Positions 6,121 to 13,658 are shown, numbered from the stretch's first letter. The stretch is 13,830 nt of DNA from a bacterium (GCA_027621615.1 JAQCBC010000005.1:1-13830), one strand, 5' to 3'. Translations and numbers: made by a program. The notes: generated by a model not told the origin, from the letters alone.

Positions 6121-8010
6121 ATGAAGGTTAATGAGCTGGCAAAATCGTTAAAGATATCAGATAATCAACTGGTAAAGTTTTTATTGGATTTAAATATTCG
6201 AGTCAAGGGGCGATCCGCCAAATTGGATACCCAAACTGTGAAAATGGTTCGGGATCTCTATGAGGAATATTTAACAGAAAAAGAAGTGACTGAAAAAGAA
6301 GCCCGAACAATAGCGGCCAATTTTGAAACCATTTCAATCCGAGAGTATGCAGATATTTTGGACGTTAAATTGTCTGAAATTATGCAAGTGCTGATGAAAA
6401 AGCAGTGGGTAATGACCTTAAATACCATGATTAATCGTCAGCAAGCCATTGAAATTGCCGCTGAATTGAATATCACCGTGGATGCGGACGAATCGCCGAA
6501 ACCGGCTGTTGAAAAAGTGGTGGTGGCGGCTTCTGCGAACGATCCCAAGCGGCCGCCAGTCATTACGGTTATGGGCCACGTGGATCATGGAAAAACGTCG
6601 TTGTTGGATAAAATACGGAAAACCAATGTTCAAGCCAAAGAGGCCGGAGCCATTACGCAACACATTGGTGCGTATCAGGTATCCGTCAATCATGCGACGT
6701 TTACCTTTTTAGATACCCCCGGCCATGCGGCGTTTACCTCGCTGCGGTCTCGTGGGGTATTGATTACCGATTTGGTCATTTTGGTGGTGGCGGCGGATGA
6801 TGGGGTCAAACCCCAAACGGTCGAGGCCATTGAGCATGCCAAAGCAGCGGGCGTGCCCATTATTGTGGCTGTGAATAAAATGGATGTTTCGGGGGCAAAC
6901 CCAGATCGGGTTAAGCAAATGTTGACCGAGCATGAATTGGTGTGTGAAGAATGGGGGGGGGAGACGATCGTGGTGCCCTTATCCGCCAAAACGGGTGATG
7001 GGATTGATACGTTATTGGAGATGATTCAGTTAACAGCCGATGTCTTGGAATTAACAGCGCCCACAGCGGGTCCTGCGCAAGGGGTGGTGATTGAAGCTCG
7101 TTTATCCAAACAAAAAGGCCCTTTGGCGACTGTGTTGATTCAATCTGGAACCTTATTGGCAGGGCAATATTTTTCAGTGGGCAAAACCTATGGTAAAGCA
7201 CGAGCCTTAATTAATGATCAAGGCAAATCCGTTAAAGCGGCGGGGCCGGGGATGCCCGTGGAAATTATGGGGTTTTCCGATGTGCCAGAATCCGGCAGTG
7301 TTTTGGTGGCCCATGACAAAGAAAAAGATGCGCGAAAAGCGATGGTGAGCCGCAATGGAACTGGGAACCACGATGTGCATGTCACGGGTCGATCCGATGA
7401 GCGCGAGGGTAATTTGGTAACCGTGGTGGTGAAAGCCGATGCTCAAGGGTCTGTGGATGCCTTAAAGCAGCTCATTTCAGATGAAAAAAGTGTTAAGATT
7501 CGAATGGTTCGGGCTGGTTTGGGGGATATTACGGAAGACGACATTAATTTGGCGTCGATTTCGGGCGGCATGATCATCGGATTTGGCGTTTCGATTGCAA
7601 ATTCCGTGCAAAAAATTGCCGATGATGCCGGTGTTTCGGTTCGATTGTACACGGTTATTTACCGAGCGATTGAAGATTTGAGTCAATTGATTCAAGGCCA
7701 GCGCATTGTGGATTATGATTATGAACAAGTGGGGACCCTTACCGTTCGTGCGGTGTATCAATATTCTAAATTTGGCTCTATCGCTGGGGTTTATGTGGAT
7801 AGCGGTGAAGTGGTCCGGGGGTATCGAACAACGATTACTCGAGGGAAAAACCAAGTGGGTGAGGGAGCGATTAATTCCCTGAAGCGGTTTAAAGACGATG
7901 TCAACGAAGTCAAGGAAGGGTACGAATGTGGGGTTGTGGTTCGGGGTATTGATTTTCAAGAAGGGGATACAATAGCCGTTTATAAGCAGGTTGAGCGACC
8001 GGTTGATTAG
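6121..8010 (+). CDS. infB: Translation initiation factor IF-2
   Basis: IF2 is the GTPase that places initiator fMet-tRNA on the 30S subunit and promotes subunit joining. At 629 aa it is short for a bacterial IF2, lacking the long charged linker. Two IF2_N-like modules are visible: residues 1-50 (VNELAKSLKISDNQLVKFL) and about 72-120 (SIREYADILDVKLSEIMQVL). The G domain carries G1 GHVDHGKTS (152-160), a G2 threonine in AGAITQHIGAY, G3 DTPGHAAF (198-205), G4 NKMD (252-255) and G5 SAK (288-290). Domain II, C1 (VKADAQGSVDAL) and C2 (SLKRFKDDVNEVKEGYECG) follow. The linker between domain II and C1 looks shortened. A possible Shine-Dalgarno, AGGAG, overlaps the end of nusA. rbfA starts 2 nt after the stop. 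Confidence 0.97.
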   Translation: MKVNELAKSLKISDNQLVKFLLDLNIRVKGRSAKLDTQTVKMVRDLYEEYLTEKEVTEKEARTIAANFETISIREYADILDVKLSEIMQVLMKKQWVMTLNTMINRQQAIEIAAELNITVDADESPKPAVEKVVVAASANDPKRPPVITVMGHVDHGKTSLLDKIRKTNVQAKEAGAITQHIGAYQVSVNHATFTFLDTPGHAAFTSLRSRGVLITDLVILVVAADDGVKPQTVEAIEHAKAAGVPIIVAVNKMDVSGANPDRVKQMLTEHELVCEEWGGETIVVPLSAKTGDGIDTLLEMIQLTADVLELTAPTAGPAQGVVIEARLSKQKGPLATVLIQSGTLLAGQYFSVGKTYGKARALINDQGKSVKAAGPGMPVEIMGFSDVPESGSVLVAHDKEKDARKAMVSRNGTGNHDVHVTGRSDEREGNLVTVVVKADAQGSVDALKQLISDEKSVKIRMVRAGLGDITEDDINLASISGGMIIGFGVSIANSVQKIADDAGVSVRLYTVIYRAIEDLSQLIQGQRIVDYDYEQVGTLTVRAVYQYSKFGSIAGVYVDSGEVVRGYRTTITRGKNQVGEGAINSLKRFKDDVNEVKEGYECGVVVRGIDFQEGDTIAVYKQVERPVD

Positions 8011-8012
8011 CA

Positions 8013-8321
8013 ATGAACCGTGTTGCCCGTGTCTCTCAGCTGCTGCGTCAGGCTATTGCCGCAATTTTGTTGCGAGAGATCCGATCAGACAAGGTAACCA
8101 TGGTGAGTATTTTATATGTGGATCTTTCCCCCGATTTTCACAATGCAACCGTGTATTACAGTATGATTGGATCGGACGAGGCGCGCAATAAGACCCAGCG
8201 ATTTTTACGAAAAATGGCGCCGGTTATCAAAGGCAAGCTTGGCCAAATTTTAGCCATCCGTACGGTACCCAACTTGCGGTTCCGATACAAAGCGTATAAA
8301 GATGTCGGGATTGACGAATAG
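8013..8321 (+). CDS. rbfA: 30S ribosome-binding factor RbfA
   Basis: RbfA is a small KH-type protein needed for late maturation of the 30S subunit and 16S rRNA 5'-end processing. The 102-aa product shows the family pattern: NRVARVSQLLRQAIAAILLREIR at the N terminus, VSILYVDLSPDFHNATVYYS in the centre, and a late VPNLRFRYKAYKD block. The length is near the lower end for the family because the usual C-terminal extension is short. Its ATG lies 2 nt after the infB stop, and its last 20 bp overlap the start of the DHH gene, so translational coupling is likely along this operon. Confidence 0.93.
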   Translation: MNRVARVSQLLRQAIAAILLREIRSDKVTMVSILYVDLSPDFHNATVYYSMIGSDEARNKTQRFLRKMAPVIKGKLGQILAIRTVPNLRFRYKAYKDVGIDE

Positions 8322-9261
8322 CGCCGCATTTCATGCCCTCCAGGGACAATTGTCCCTCGCTGAGCGTGTGGTCATTGCGGTTCACGCAGACCCTGATATG
8401 GATGCAATTGGCTCAGCATTGGCCATGCGGGCGTATTTAATGGATCATGGAAAGTCTGTGAAGCTGTGGTTGCGGGGCTTTACGGCCCGGCATTATGATT
8501 TTTTGGATGGGATCTCGGCGGTGGTAACCACCCCAGAGCCGCCGGCTGGGGATACGTTGCTGGCCATGGATTGTGCCAGTGCGTATCGCATTGAGGGTTG
8601 GCAAAAAACGGGGGTTCCGGATGGGTATGCCTCGGTAATTAACTGGGATCACCATCAGCACAACCATCAGTTTGGGGATTTGAATATTGTCGATACGGCG
8701 ATGTCGTCCATGGGGGAATTTGTCTATTGGTTTTTTACTGAAATCGAGTACGCGATTCAGCCGGAGCAGGCCACACAGCTTTATGCAGCGATTGTGTATG
8801 ATACGGGTCGATTTGCGTACAGCAATGTTACCACAGAGACGTTTCAAGCAGCGGCTGCATTGGTGGCCGCGGGTGCGCAACCAGAGGGGATTAACAATGC
8901 CATTTATAACACCAAATCGGTTGCACAAATTAAAACACTCGGCACGGCCATGGATCGCCTGACGATTGAGCGTCGATACGGGTATGTTTATACGTATTTA
9001 TTGCCGGATGACCCGATGGTCTCTCAAGATGCCTTAGAGCTGATGCGTGCGTTAAAAACAGCCAAAGTGTTGGTGTTGTTTCGGGCAAAAGAATCTGGGG
9101 TTAAGTTAAATTTTCGGTCCAAAATAGAGTTTGATGTGGCCGCATTTGCCCAGCAGTTTGGCGGAGGGGGGCATCGTCGGGCATCGGGTGCGTTTGTTTC
9201 GGGTTCGCTGGAATCGGTGATGGCGGATGTCTTGCACGCTTTGGAAAATGCCTTGCGATGA
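8302..9261 (+). CDS. nrnA: DHH-family phosphoesterase, NrnA-like (nanoRNase / pAp phosphatase)
   Basis: A 319-aa DHH/DHHA1 phosphoesterase. Motif I is HADPDMDAIGS (H28, D30, D32 and D34 region), motif II includes D90 in LLAMDCA, motif III is the DHH at 116-118 (INWDHHQHN), and D167 sits in YDTGRFAYSN. The C-terminal DHHA1 domain ends with GGGGH (287-291) followed by RRASG. All expected Mn2+ ligands are present, so the enzyme should be active. NrnA-type members degrade 2-5-nt RNAs and dephosphorylate 3'-phosphoadenosine 5'-phosphate; cyclic-dinucleotide hydrolysis is an alternative within the family. It overlaps rbfA by 20 bp and shares an ATGA with truB. Location between rbfA and truB is seen in several non-proteobacterial lineages. 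Confidence 0.88.
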   Translation: MSGLTNSAAFHALQGQLSLAERVVIAVHADPDMDAIGSALAMRAYLMDHGKSVKLWLRGFTARHYDFLDGISAVVTTPEPPAGDTLLAMDCASAYRIEGWQKTGVPDGYASVINWDHHQHNHQFGDLNIVDTAMSSMGEFVYWFFTEIEYAIQPEQATQLYAAIVYDTGRFAYSNVTTETFQAAAALVAAGAQPEGINNAIYNTKSVAQIKTLGTAMDRLTIERRYGYVYTYLLPDDPMVSQDALELMRALKTAKVLVLFRAKESGVKLNFRSKIEFDVAAFAQQFGGGGHRRASGAFVSGSLESVMADVLHALENALR

Positions 9262-9944
9262 GGGACGGTGGGTTTTTATTGGTGAACAAGCCTGTGGGGC
9301 CGTCGTCGTTTCATGTGATTGCCCAGTTGCGTCGGTTAACAGGGGTTCAGCGTATTGGGCATGCTGGAACTCTGGATCCATTGGCTTCGGGGTTGCTTAT
9401 TGTGGCGATTGGGCGTCAGTATACCCGGCAACTGGACGCCTTTGTCGGCATGGACAAATCGTACCGCGTGACCTTCGAATTGGGAATGACCACTACAACC
9501 TATGATTCAGAAGGCAGCATTACCCATCAGGTGCCCCACGTGTTTGTAACGGCGGATCAAGTGCGCGAAGCCGTGGCGGGTTTTCAGGGAACCTATGATC
9601 AAATTCCGCCCGCATTTTCAGCCAAGAAAGTGAATGGGGTTCGGGCGTATGATCGGGCGAGAAAGGGCCAAACGGTGGTCTTGGAAGCCCAGCCGGTTCG
9701 CATTGATGCGTTGGTTGTGGCGGCCATGCAGTTGGATGCGCCCCACCCCGTTGTAACGGTCTCGTTGACGTGTTCCAAAGGCACGTATGTTCGGTCCTTG
9801 GTGCATGATATTGGGCAGGCTTTGGGCGTGGGGGCGACGGTAACCGCTTTGGAACGAACAGCGATTGGTCATTATTCTGTGGATCAAGCCATTGATTTGG
9901 ATGGTGCCTGTTTGGACGCACTTACAGCGGCTTTATTTTCATGA
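9258..9944 (+). CDS. truB: tRNA pseudouridine(55) synthase TruB, short form without PUA domain
   Basis: TruB converts uridine 55 in the T-loop of tRNAs to pseudouridine. The 228-aa protein has the family start GGFLLVNKPVGPSS, the catalytic motif GHAGTLDPLASG with nucleophile D40, KSYRVTFELGMTTTTYDSEG, the IPPAFSAKKVNGVRAYDRAR block, and CSKGTYVRSLVHDIG. It stops soon after the catalytic domain, lacking the C-terminal PUA/TruB_C domain that brings most bacterial TruB to about 300 aa. There is no sign of a frameshift at the end: the next gene, ribF, starts inside its stop codon (ATGA at 9941-9944). The start codon likewise overlaps the nrnA stop (ATGA at 9258-9261). Confidence 0.94.
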   Translation: MRDGGFLLVNKPVGPSSFHVIAQLRRLTGVQRIGHAGTLDPLASGLLIVAIGRQYTRQLDAFVGMDKSYRVTFELGMTTTTYDSEGSITHQVPHVFVTADQVREAVAGFQGTYDQIPPAFSAKKVNGVRAYDRARKGQTVVLEAQPVRIDALVVAAMQLDAPHPVVTVSLTCSKGTYVRSLVHDIGQALGVGATVTALERTAIGHYSVDQAIDLDGACLDALTAALFS

Positions 9945-10801
9945 GCGATTGCTTGAATTGGCCCCACGAGAGGGAACCGATTGATACCGTGGGGCTGGGC
10001 GTATTTGACGGGATTCATCGCGGGCATCGTGCTATTGCTGATCAGTGCAGTCATTTGATGACGTTTTGTCCCTATCCTCGGGCCGTACTTCACCCAGAAG
10101 CGCCAATGATTCCACGGTTAACCCTTCTGTCTGAAATGCGGCAACTCTTTCCCAATACACTGGCTTTGCAGTTCACGCGGGCGATAGCGGAACTATCCGC
10201 CGCAGAGTTTTTTGAGCGCATTGTGGTTCAGGAATTGGCCCCCAAGCGGATTGTGGTGGGGGAGGATTTCCAATTTGGGGCGAAGCGCAGTGGCCATGGC
10301 GCCATCTTGCAGGCCTTGGGAGCTTCAGCCGGTATCGATGTGGTGTTGGTTCCATTGGTGATGCAAGCTGGGGAGCCGGTGAAAAGTGGCCGCATTCGAA
10401 CGGCTATTCAGTCTGGCCAGTTTAATCAAGCTGTGGATTTATTGGGGCATCCGTATAGTCTGTCTGGGTCGGTTGTGTCGGGCGATGGGCGGGGGCGGAC
10501 CTTAGGCTTTCCAACAGCCAATTTGGCACTCCCAGAGACTAAATTGGGGCTTTTGCCGGGGGTGTATGCGGGGTATTTAGCCGATACCCAGGCGCCGGTC
10601 GTGGTATACAGTGGATCGGCCCCCACATTTGACACACACACCCATCGGCATGAGGTCCATATTTTAGACTATGATGGGAACTTATACGGGCAGTCCCTAT
10701 CGGTCATGGTGACCCAACAGATTCGCGGGGAGATGCAGTTTGCATCAACCGATGCGTTGCAGGCACAAATTCAGCGCGATATTCAGGCTGCCAGGCCCTA
10801 A
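9941..10801 (+). CDS. ribF: Bifunctional riboflavin kinase / FAD synthetase RibF
   Basis: RibF phosphorylates riboflavin to FMN and adenylylates FMN to FAD. The 286-aa protein has an N-terminal nucleotidyltransferase domain with GVFDGIHRGH (20-29), VVGEDFQFG (105-113) and the SGRIRTAI motif (about 149-156). The C-terminal riboflavin kinase domain has GRTLGFPTANL (185-195), the APTF-then-E238 pair (HEVHILDYDG), and a closing DALQAQIQRDI. Two oddities are visible in the first domain: only about 12 residues separate the H-x-G-H motif from the usual F-x-P-H-P block, about 10-15 fewer than normal, and that block reads FCPYP here, with tyrosine at 45 in place of histidine. It ends 2 bp before the convergent mnmE stop. 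Confidence 0.93.
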   Translation: MSDCLNWPHEREPIDTVGLGVFDGIHRGHRAIADQCSHLMTFCPYPRAVLHPEAPMIPRLTLLSEMRQLFPNTLALQFTRAIAELSAAEFFERIVVQELAPKRIVVGEDFQFGAKRSGHGAILQALGASAGIDVVLVPLVMQAGEPVKSGRIRTAIQSGQFNQAVDLLGHPYSLSGSVVSGDGRGRTLGFPTANLALPETKLGLLPGVYAGYLADTQAPVVVYSGSAPTFDTHTHRHEVHILDYDGNLYGQSLSVMVTQQIRGEMQFASTDALQAQIQRDIQAARP

Positions 10802-10803
10802 CC

Positions 10804-12177
10804 TTATTTTCCCACACAAAACCGAGAGAAAATTCCGTCCAATACGGTTTCGGTGATGGCCTCGCCCGTCATTTCAGAGCAGTGGTGAATAGCGGCTTTC
10901 AAGTCAAAGGCCAGCAAATCCATATCCATACCCTGTGTCACGGTCGTGTGCAACTGGGTTAAGCAGGCTAGCAACTGGGTCAAGCAGGCGCGTTGACGGG
11001 CGTTGCATAGCAACGCCAGTTCGGCTTGTTTAGGGGGCTGAAAGGTTTGGGCGATGTGGTGTTTGAGGGCATCCAGGCCATCGGGTGTTCGGGTAGACAG
11101 GGGCAGCACGGGCCAAGAGTCGGGAAAGCCGGACAATCGAATGCGTCGGGTTTTTAAATCGGATTTATTCAGGAGCCGCCACACGGGTTTTTGGGTTCGT
11201 TTGAGGGTTTGCATCAGTTGGGTATCGGCCTGGGTTGTGGGTTTGCTTTGGTCCTGGACCCACACAAGGATGTCTGCGGCTGCCATGAGCGGCTTAATTT
11301 TCCGAATACCGGCCGCTTCAATTTGATTGCGCGTCTGGCGAATGCCCGCAGAGTCTGTCCATTCAAATTGGTAGCCCCCCAACTGAGTGGTGGCGGTGAT
11401 GTAGTCGCGGGTGGTTCCCGGTATTCGGGTAACAATGGCGCGGTTATGACCCAGCAGGGCATTAAACAGGCTGGACTTTCCCACATTGGGTTGCCCTACA
11501 ATGAGGCATCGGATGCTGCGCTGAATGTGTTCCCCGTGGTCTTGGGTTTGCACAACATCCTGGAGGGCCGTGCGCAAGTGCTGTAGTGTGGCCAACGTCT
11601 CGACCGGATCCAATGGGGGAATCTCATCCGGAAAATCCAAATGCCCGTCCACCACCTCCAAGAGTCGCAATAGGTCCGTTCGAATTCGTGTGATCCATTG
11701 GTGCAAGCTCCCCTGGACATGATTCAACGCACTCTGATGGGCCCAATTCGATTCGGCTTCAATCAACGCCGCAATGCCTTCGGCCTGGGTTAAATCCAGT
11801 TTCCCATTTAAAAAAGCGCGTTTGGTAAACTCACCGGGTTTAGCTTCCCGGATACCCAACCCATACAGTTCCGCTCGTAGGGTTTGAATGACAACTGGGC
11901 TGGCATGGATATGCCACTCGACCACATCTTCGCCAGTAAACGATGCTGGCCCCCGAAACACCACCACACAGGCGTCATCAATGGGTTCCCCGGCCGCTGT
12001 ATAGACGCTTCGGTTGGCTACATAACGGGCCGGTGGTAGCGGTTTTTGTGTCAGTGTTTGCAAGGCAGGTATGGCCTGCTCACCCGATACGCGTACAATA
12101 GCGACAGCCCCCGGCCCAGTGGGGGTAATTATGGCTGTGATGGTGTCTAGATTAGGATTTGACTGTGATAATGCCAT
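10804..12177 (-). CDS. mnmE: tRNA uridine-5-carboxymethylaminomethyl(34) GTPase MnmE
   Basis: MnmE works with MnmG to modify wobble U34 of tRNAs (cmnm5U/nm5U pathway). I chose the ATG at 12177 (457 aa), because the next residues SNPNLDTITAIITPTGPGAVAIVRVSG match the family N terminus; an upstream ATG at 12258 would add 27 unrelated residues deep within yidC. The folate-binding N-terminal domain and helical region (PGEFTKRAFLNGKLDL) are followed by a G domain: GQPNVGKS (228-235), GTTRD (254-258), DSAG (275-278, usually DTAG) and NKSD (337-340). The C-terminal FCVGK (453-457) keeps the catalytic-type cysteine C454. The usual E-x-x-x-H-G-G stretch reads EWHIHAS. It overlaps the yidC 3' end by 26 bp. 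mnmG is not in the window. Confidence 0.95.
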   Translation of the reverse strand: MALSQSNPNLDTITAIITPTGPGAVAIVRVSGEQAIPALQTLTQKPLPPARYVANRSVYTAAGEPIDDACVVVFRGPASFTGEDVVEWHIHASPVVIQTLRAELYGLGIREAKPGEFTKRAFLNGKLDLTQAEGIAALIEAESNWAHQSALNHVQGSLHQWITRIRTDLLRLLEVVDGHLDFPDEIPPLDPVETLATLQHLRTALQDVVQTQDHGEHIQRSIRCLIVGQPNVGKSSLFNALLGHNRAIVTRIPGTTRDYITATTQLGGYQFEWTDSAGIRQTRNQIEAAGIRKIKPLMAAADILVWVQDQSKPTTQADTQLMQTLKRTQKPVWRLLNKSDLKTRRIRLSGFPDSWPVLPLSTRTPDGLDALKHHIAQTFQPPKQAELALLCNARQRACLTQLLACLTQLHTTVTQGMDMDLLAFDLKAAIHHCSEMTGEAITETVLDGIFSRFCVGK

Positions 12178-12826
12178 TGGCCGCATCAATCGATTTGTTG
12201 GCCATAATTTGCTGAATAGTGGATATAATTTGAGAACTGGCCCAATACAACAGCACACCGGCAGGCATTTTTAAACAAATAAAGACCATGACAATGGGTA
12301 AAAACGCCATGATTTTTTGTTGTTGGGGGTTGATAGCCATCAGTTTTTGGGACCACCAGGTGGAGGCACCAACCAAGGCGGGCAAAATAAAAAATCGGTC
12401 TGGTTGAACCAAGTTGTCAATCCAAAACGGCACGAATCCCGCGTATACGCCTACCTGTTGGGTCATGATCTGAAAGGTTTCGCTATTAATGCCGTGAAAG
12501 ATAGCAAAGAAGATGGGCAGTTGCACCAGCATGGGCAAGCAGCCACTCAGTGGGTTAACGTTGTTGTCTTTGTATAACTGCATCATACTTTGTTGAAGCT
12601 TCTTAGGGTCGCTCTTATGTTTTTTTTGCAAAGCTTGTAGCTTGGGTTGAATGGCCTTCATGGCATTCATAGACTGGAATTGCTTACGCGTGAGTGGGTA
12701 AAAGATCAATTTAACCACCAAGGTCAGCAACAAGATGCCAATGCCGTAATTGGGTATGATGTGGACATACGCAATATCCAAAAACTTTAAAATAAATCCG
12801 TTAACAATAAAATCGATAAATCCCAT
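12152..12826 (-). CDS. yidC: Membrane protein insertase YidC/Oxa1 family, short form
   Basis: YidC inserts and folds membrane proteins, alone or with SecYEG. The 224-aa form has only the conserved Oxa1 core and no large periplasmic domain, as in Gram-positive bacteria and some related groups. Visible features are a first membrane segment with YGIGILLLTLVVKLIFYPL (K39 at the position of the conserved groove arginine), a basic cytoplasmic coiled coil (about 45-90), NPLSGCLPMLVQLPIFFAIF, and two late membrane segments (PALVGASTWWSQKL and IMAFLPIVMVFICLKMPAGVLLYW). I prefer the ATG at 12826, 2 nt after the yidD stop and preceded by a GGGGGTG Shine-Dalgarno-like run; an ATG at 12856 would add ten residues overlapping yidD. 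There is no lipobox. Confidence 0.93.
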   Translation of the reverse strand: MGFIDFIVNGFILKFLDIAYVHIIPNYGIGILLLTLVVKLIFYPLTRKQFQSMNAMKAIQPKLQALQKKHKSDPKKLQQSMMQLYKDNNVNPLSGCLPMLVQLPIFFAIFHGINSETFQIMTQQVGVYAGFVPFWIDNLVQPDRFFILPALVGASTWWSQKLMAINPQQQKIMAFLPIVMVFICLKMPAGVLLYWASSQIISTIQQIMANKSIDAANGIITVKS

Positions 12827-12828
12827 GA

Positions 12829-13026
12829 TTACACCCCCGAAGAAAATGGATGACAACGCAACAATTGTTTAAGCCCCTGCCAGGACCCGTGGCAAACGCC
12901 CAGGGTCTGAATGCTTTGCTTGGTATATTCCGAGCAGGACGGATAGAATCGGCAGGTGGGTGGCGTCAAGGGCGAAATATACCGTTGGTACTGGCTGATG
13001 AACCAGCATAGAGTTTGTTTGATCAT
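12829..13026 (-). CDS. yidD: Membrane protein insertion efficiency factor YidD
   Basis: YidD is a small membrane-associated protein that assists YidC-dependent insertion. From the ATG at 13026 it is 65 aa: MIKQTLCWFISQYQRYISPL, then CRFYPSCSEYTKQSI, a G-x-x-x-G-S-W region, and LLRCHPF. These are the diagnostic family motifs, including the C-x(5)-C pair. Longer starts at 13047 (7 extra residues) or 13101 (25 extra) exist but lack homology to the usual N terminus; a GAG-rich run upstream favours 13026. It ends at HPFSSGV, without the usual G-G-x-D-P-V-P tail. The stop lies at a run of five G residues, where the yidC frame would continue with GGVIMG. yidC starts 2 nt later. Confidence 0.88.
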   Translation of the reverse strand: MIKQTLCWFISQYQRYISPLTPPTCRFYPSCSEYTKQSIQTLGVCHGSWQGLKQLLRCHPFSSGV

Positions 13027-13104
13027 AAATTGTTTCTCGCTCGTCATTGCACTGTGTTCTACACATGACAATAACACATAATAATTAATTAATTTTATCA
13101 AAAA

Positions 13105-13473
13105 TCAGTCTATCGTGCAATGTGTTTTTAGCCAACGATGGACACGAGAAAAGTCATGATGAATGGTTGTTGCGGGCTGGGGGGTTAATTTGGCTTTAGC
13201 AACAATAATCATATCATGCCCAAACTCGTGCAGGCGGTGGGTGCGGTACCATTCTTTCAATTGACGCCGATAGCGGTTGCGGGTTACGGCTTTTTTGCTG
13301 GCTTTTTTACTAATTACGATTGAAAATTTGCACAAGTCATTGGCTTTGGGTGCTAGGTGCACGGTCATGTGCGGGAAAAAGAATCGTTTTGTAGCGGCTG
13401 AGAAGTGGAAACGAAAATCACCCCCTTTTGAGAAGGGTAGCCAGCCAATGGTAGTGAACCCTGGGGGTGACAC
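13105..13473 (-). CDS. rnpA: Ribonuclease P protein component
   Basis: RnpA is the basic protein subunit of RNase P, which removes 5' leaders from pre-tRNAs together with the M1 RNA (not in this window). The 122-aa product has the family N-terminal pattern (LPFSKGGDFRFHFSAATKRF), a central beta strand FSIVISKK, the RNR motif at 65-67 in KAVTRNRYRRQLKEWYR, and DMIIVAK near the C terminus. The start is taken as GTG at 13473, 9 nt after the rpmH stop; no alternative ATG lies upstream of the homologous region. Histidine and lysine/arginine content is high, as expected for RNA binding. 78 nt of AT-rich sequence separate it from yidD (13027-13104), where I see no gene. Confidence 0.91.
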   Translation of the reverse strand: MSPPGFTTIGWLPFSKGGDFRFHFSAATKRFFFPHMTVHLAPKANDLCKFSIVISKKASKKAVTRNRYRRQLKEWYRTHRLHEFGHDMIIVAKAKLTPQPATTIHHDFSRVHRWLKTHCTID

Positions 13474-13482
13474 GGGTGTGGG

Positions 13483-13617
13483 TTATACGGTTAGCTTGCG
13501 TCGTTGCTTGCGTCGACGCGCGTTTAGTACGCGTCGGCCACCGACGGTTTGCATGCGAACACGGAAGCCGTGGGTTTTTTTTCGTTTTCTTGAATTGGGT
13601 TGATACGGTCGTTTCAT
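13483..13617 (-). CDS. rpmH: Large ribosomal subunit protein bL34
   Basis: A 44-aa, highly basic protein matching bL34: [19 protein letters not shown], then [18 protein letters not shown] and a final LTV. bL34 sits in the 50S subunit near the exit tunnel. The start ATG at 13617 is preceded by AGGA (13629-13626) with 8 nt spacing. The protein differs from the common MKRTFQPSN start in having PYQPNS. It is the first gene of the rpmH-rnpA-yidD-yidC-mnmE cluster, 9 nt ahead of rnpA. Long open frames on the opposite strand here are antisense artefacts. Confidence 0.95.
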   Translation of the reverse strand: MKRPYQPNSRKRKKTHGFRVRMQTVGGRRVLNARRRKQRRKLTV

Positions 13618-13658
13618 TGTTTAATTCCTATTTTCCTCTTTTTTATCCAATGATTTTA

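Noticed and set aside
12178..12258. Upstream extension of mnmE from an ATG at 12258
   Set aside because: The extra 27 residues do not match the MnmE N terminus and lie wholly within yidC; the ATG at 12177 fits the family.
13027..13104. AT-rich segment between rnpA and yidD as a promoter
   Set aside because: TTGATA and TATTAT are present, but the spacing is only 12 bp; there is no well-placed pair.
13643..13651. TTATCCAAT as a DnaA box
   Set aside because: It has two mismatches to TTATCCACA at the last positions, is a single copy and lies in the rpmH leader, so it is not convincing evidence of oriC.
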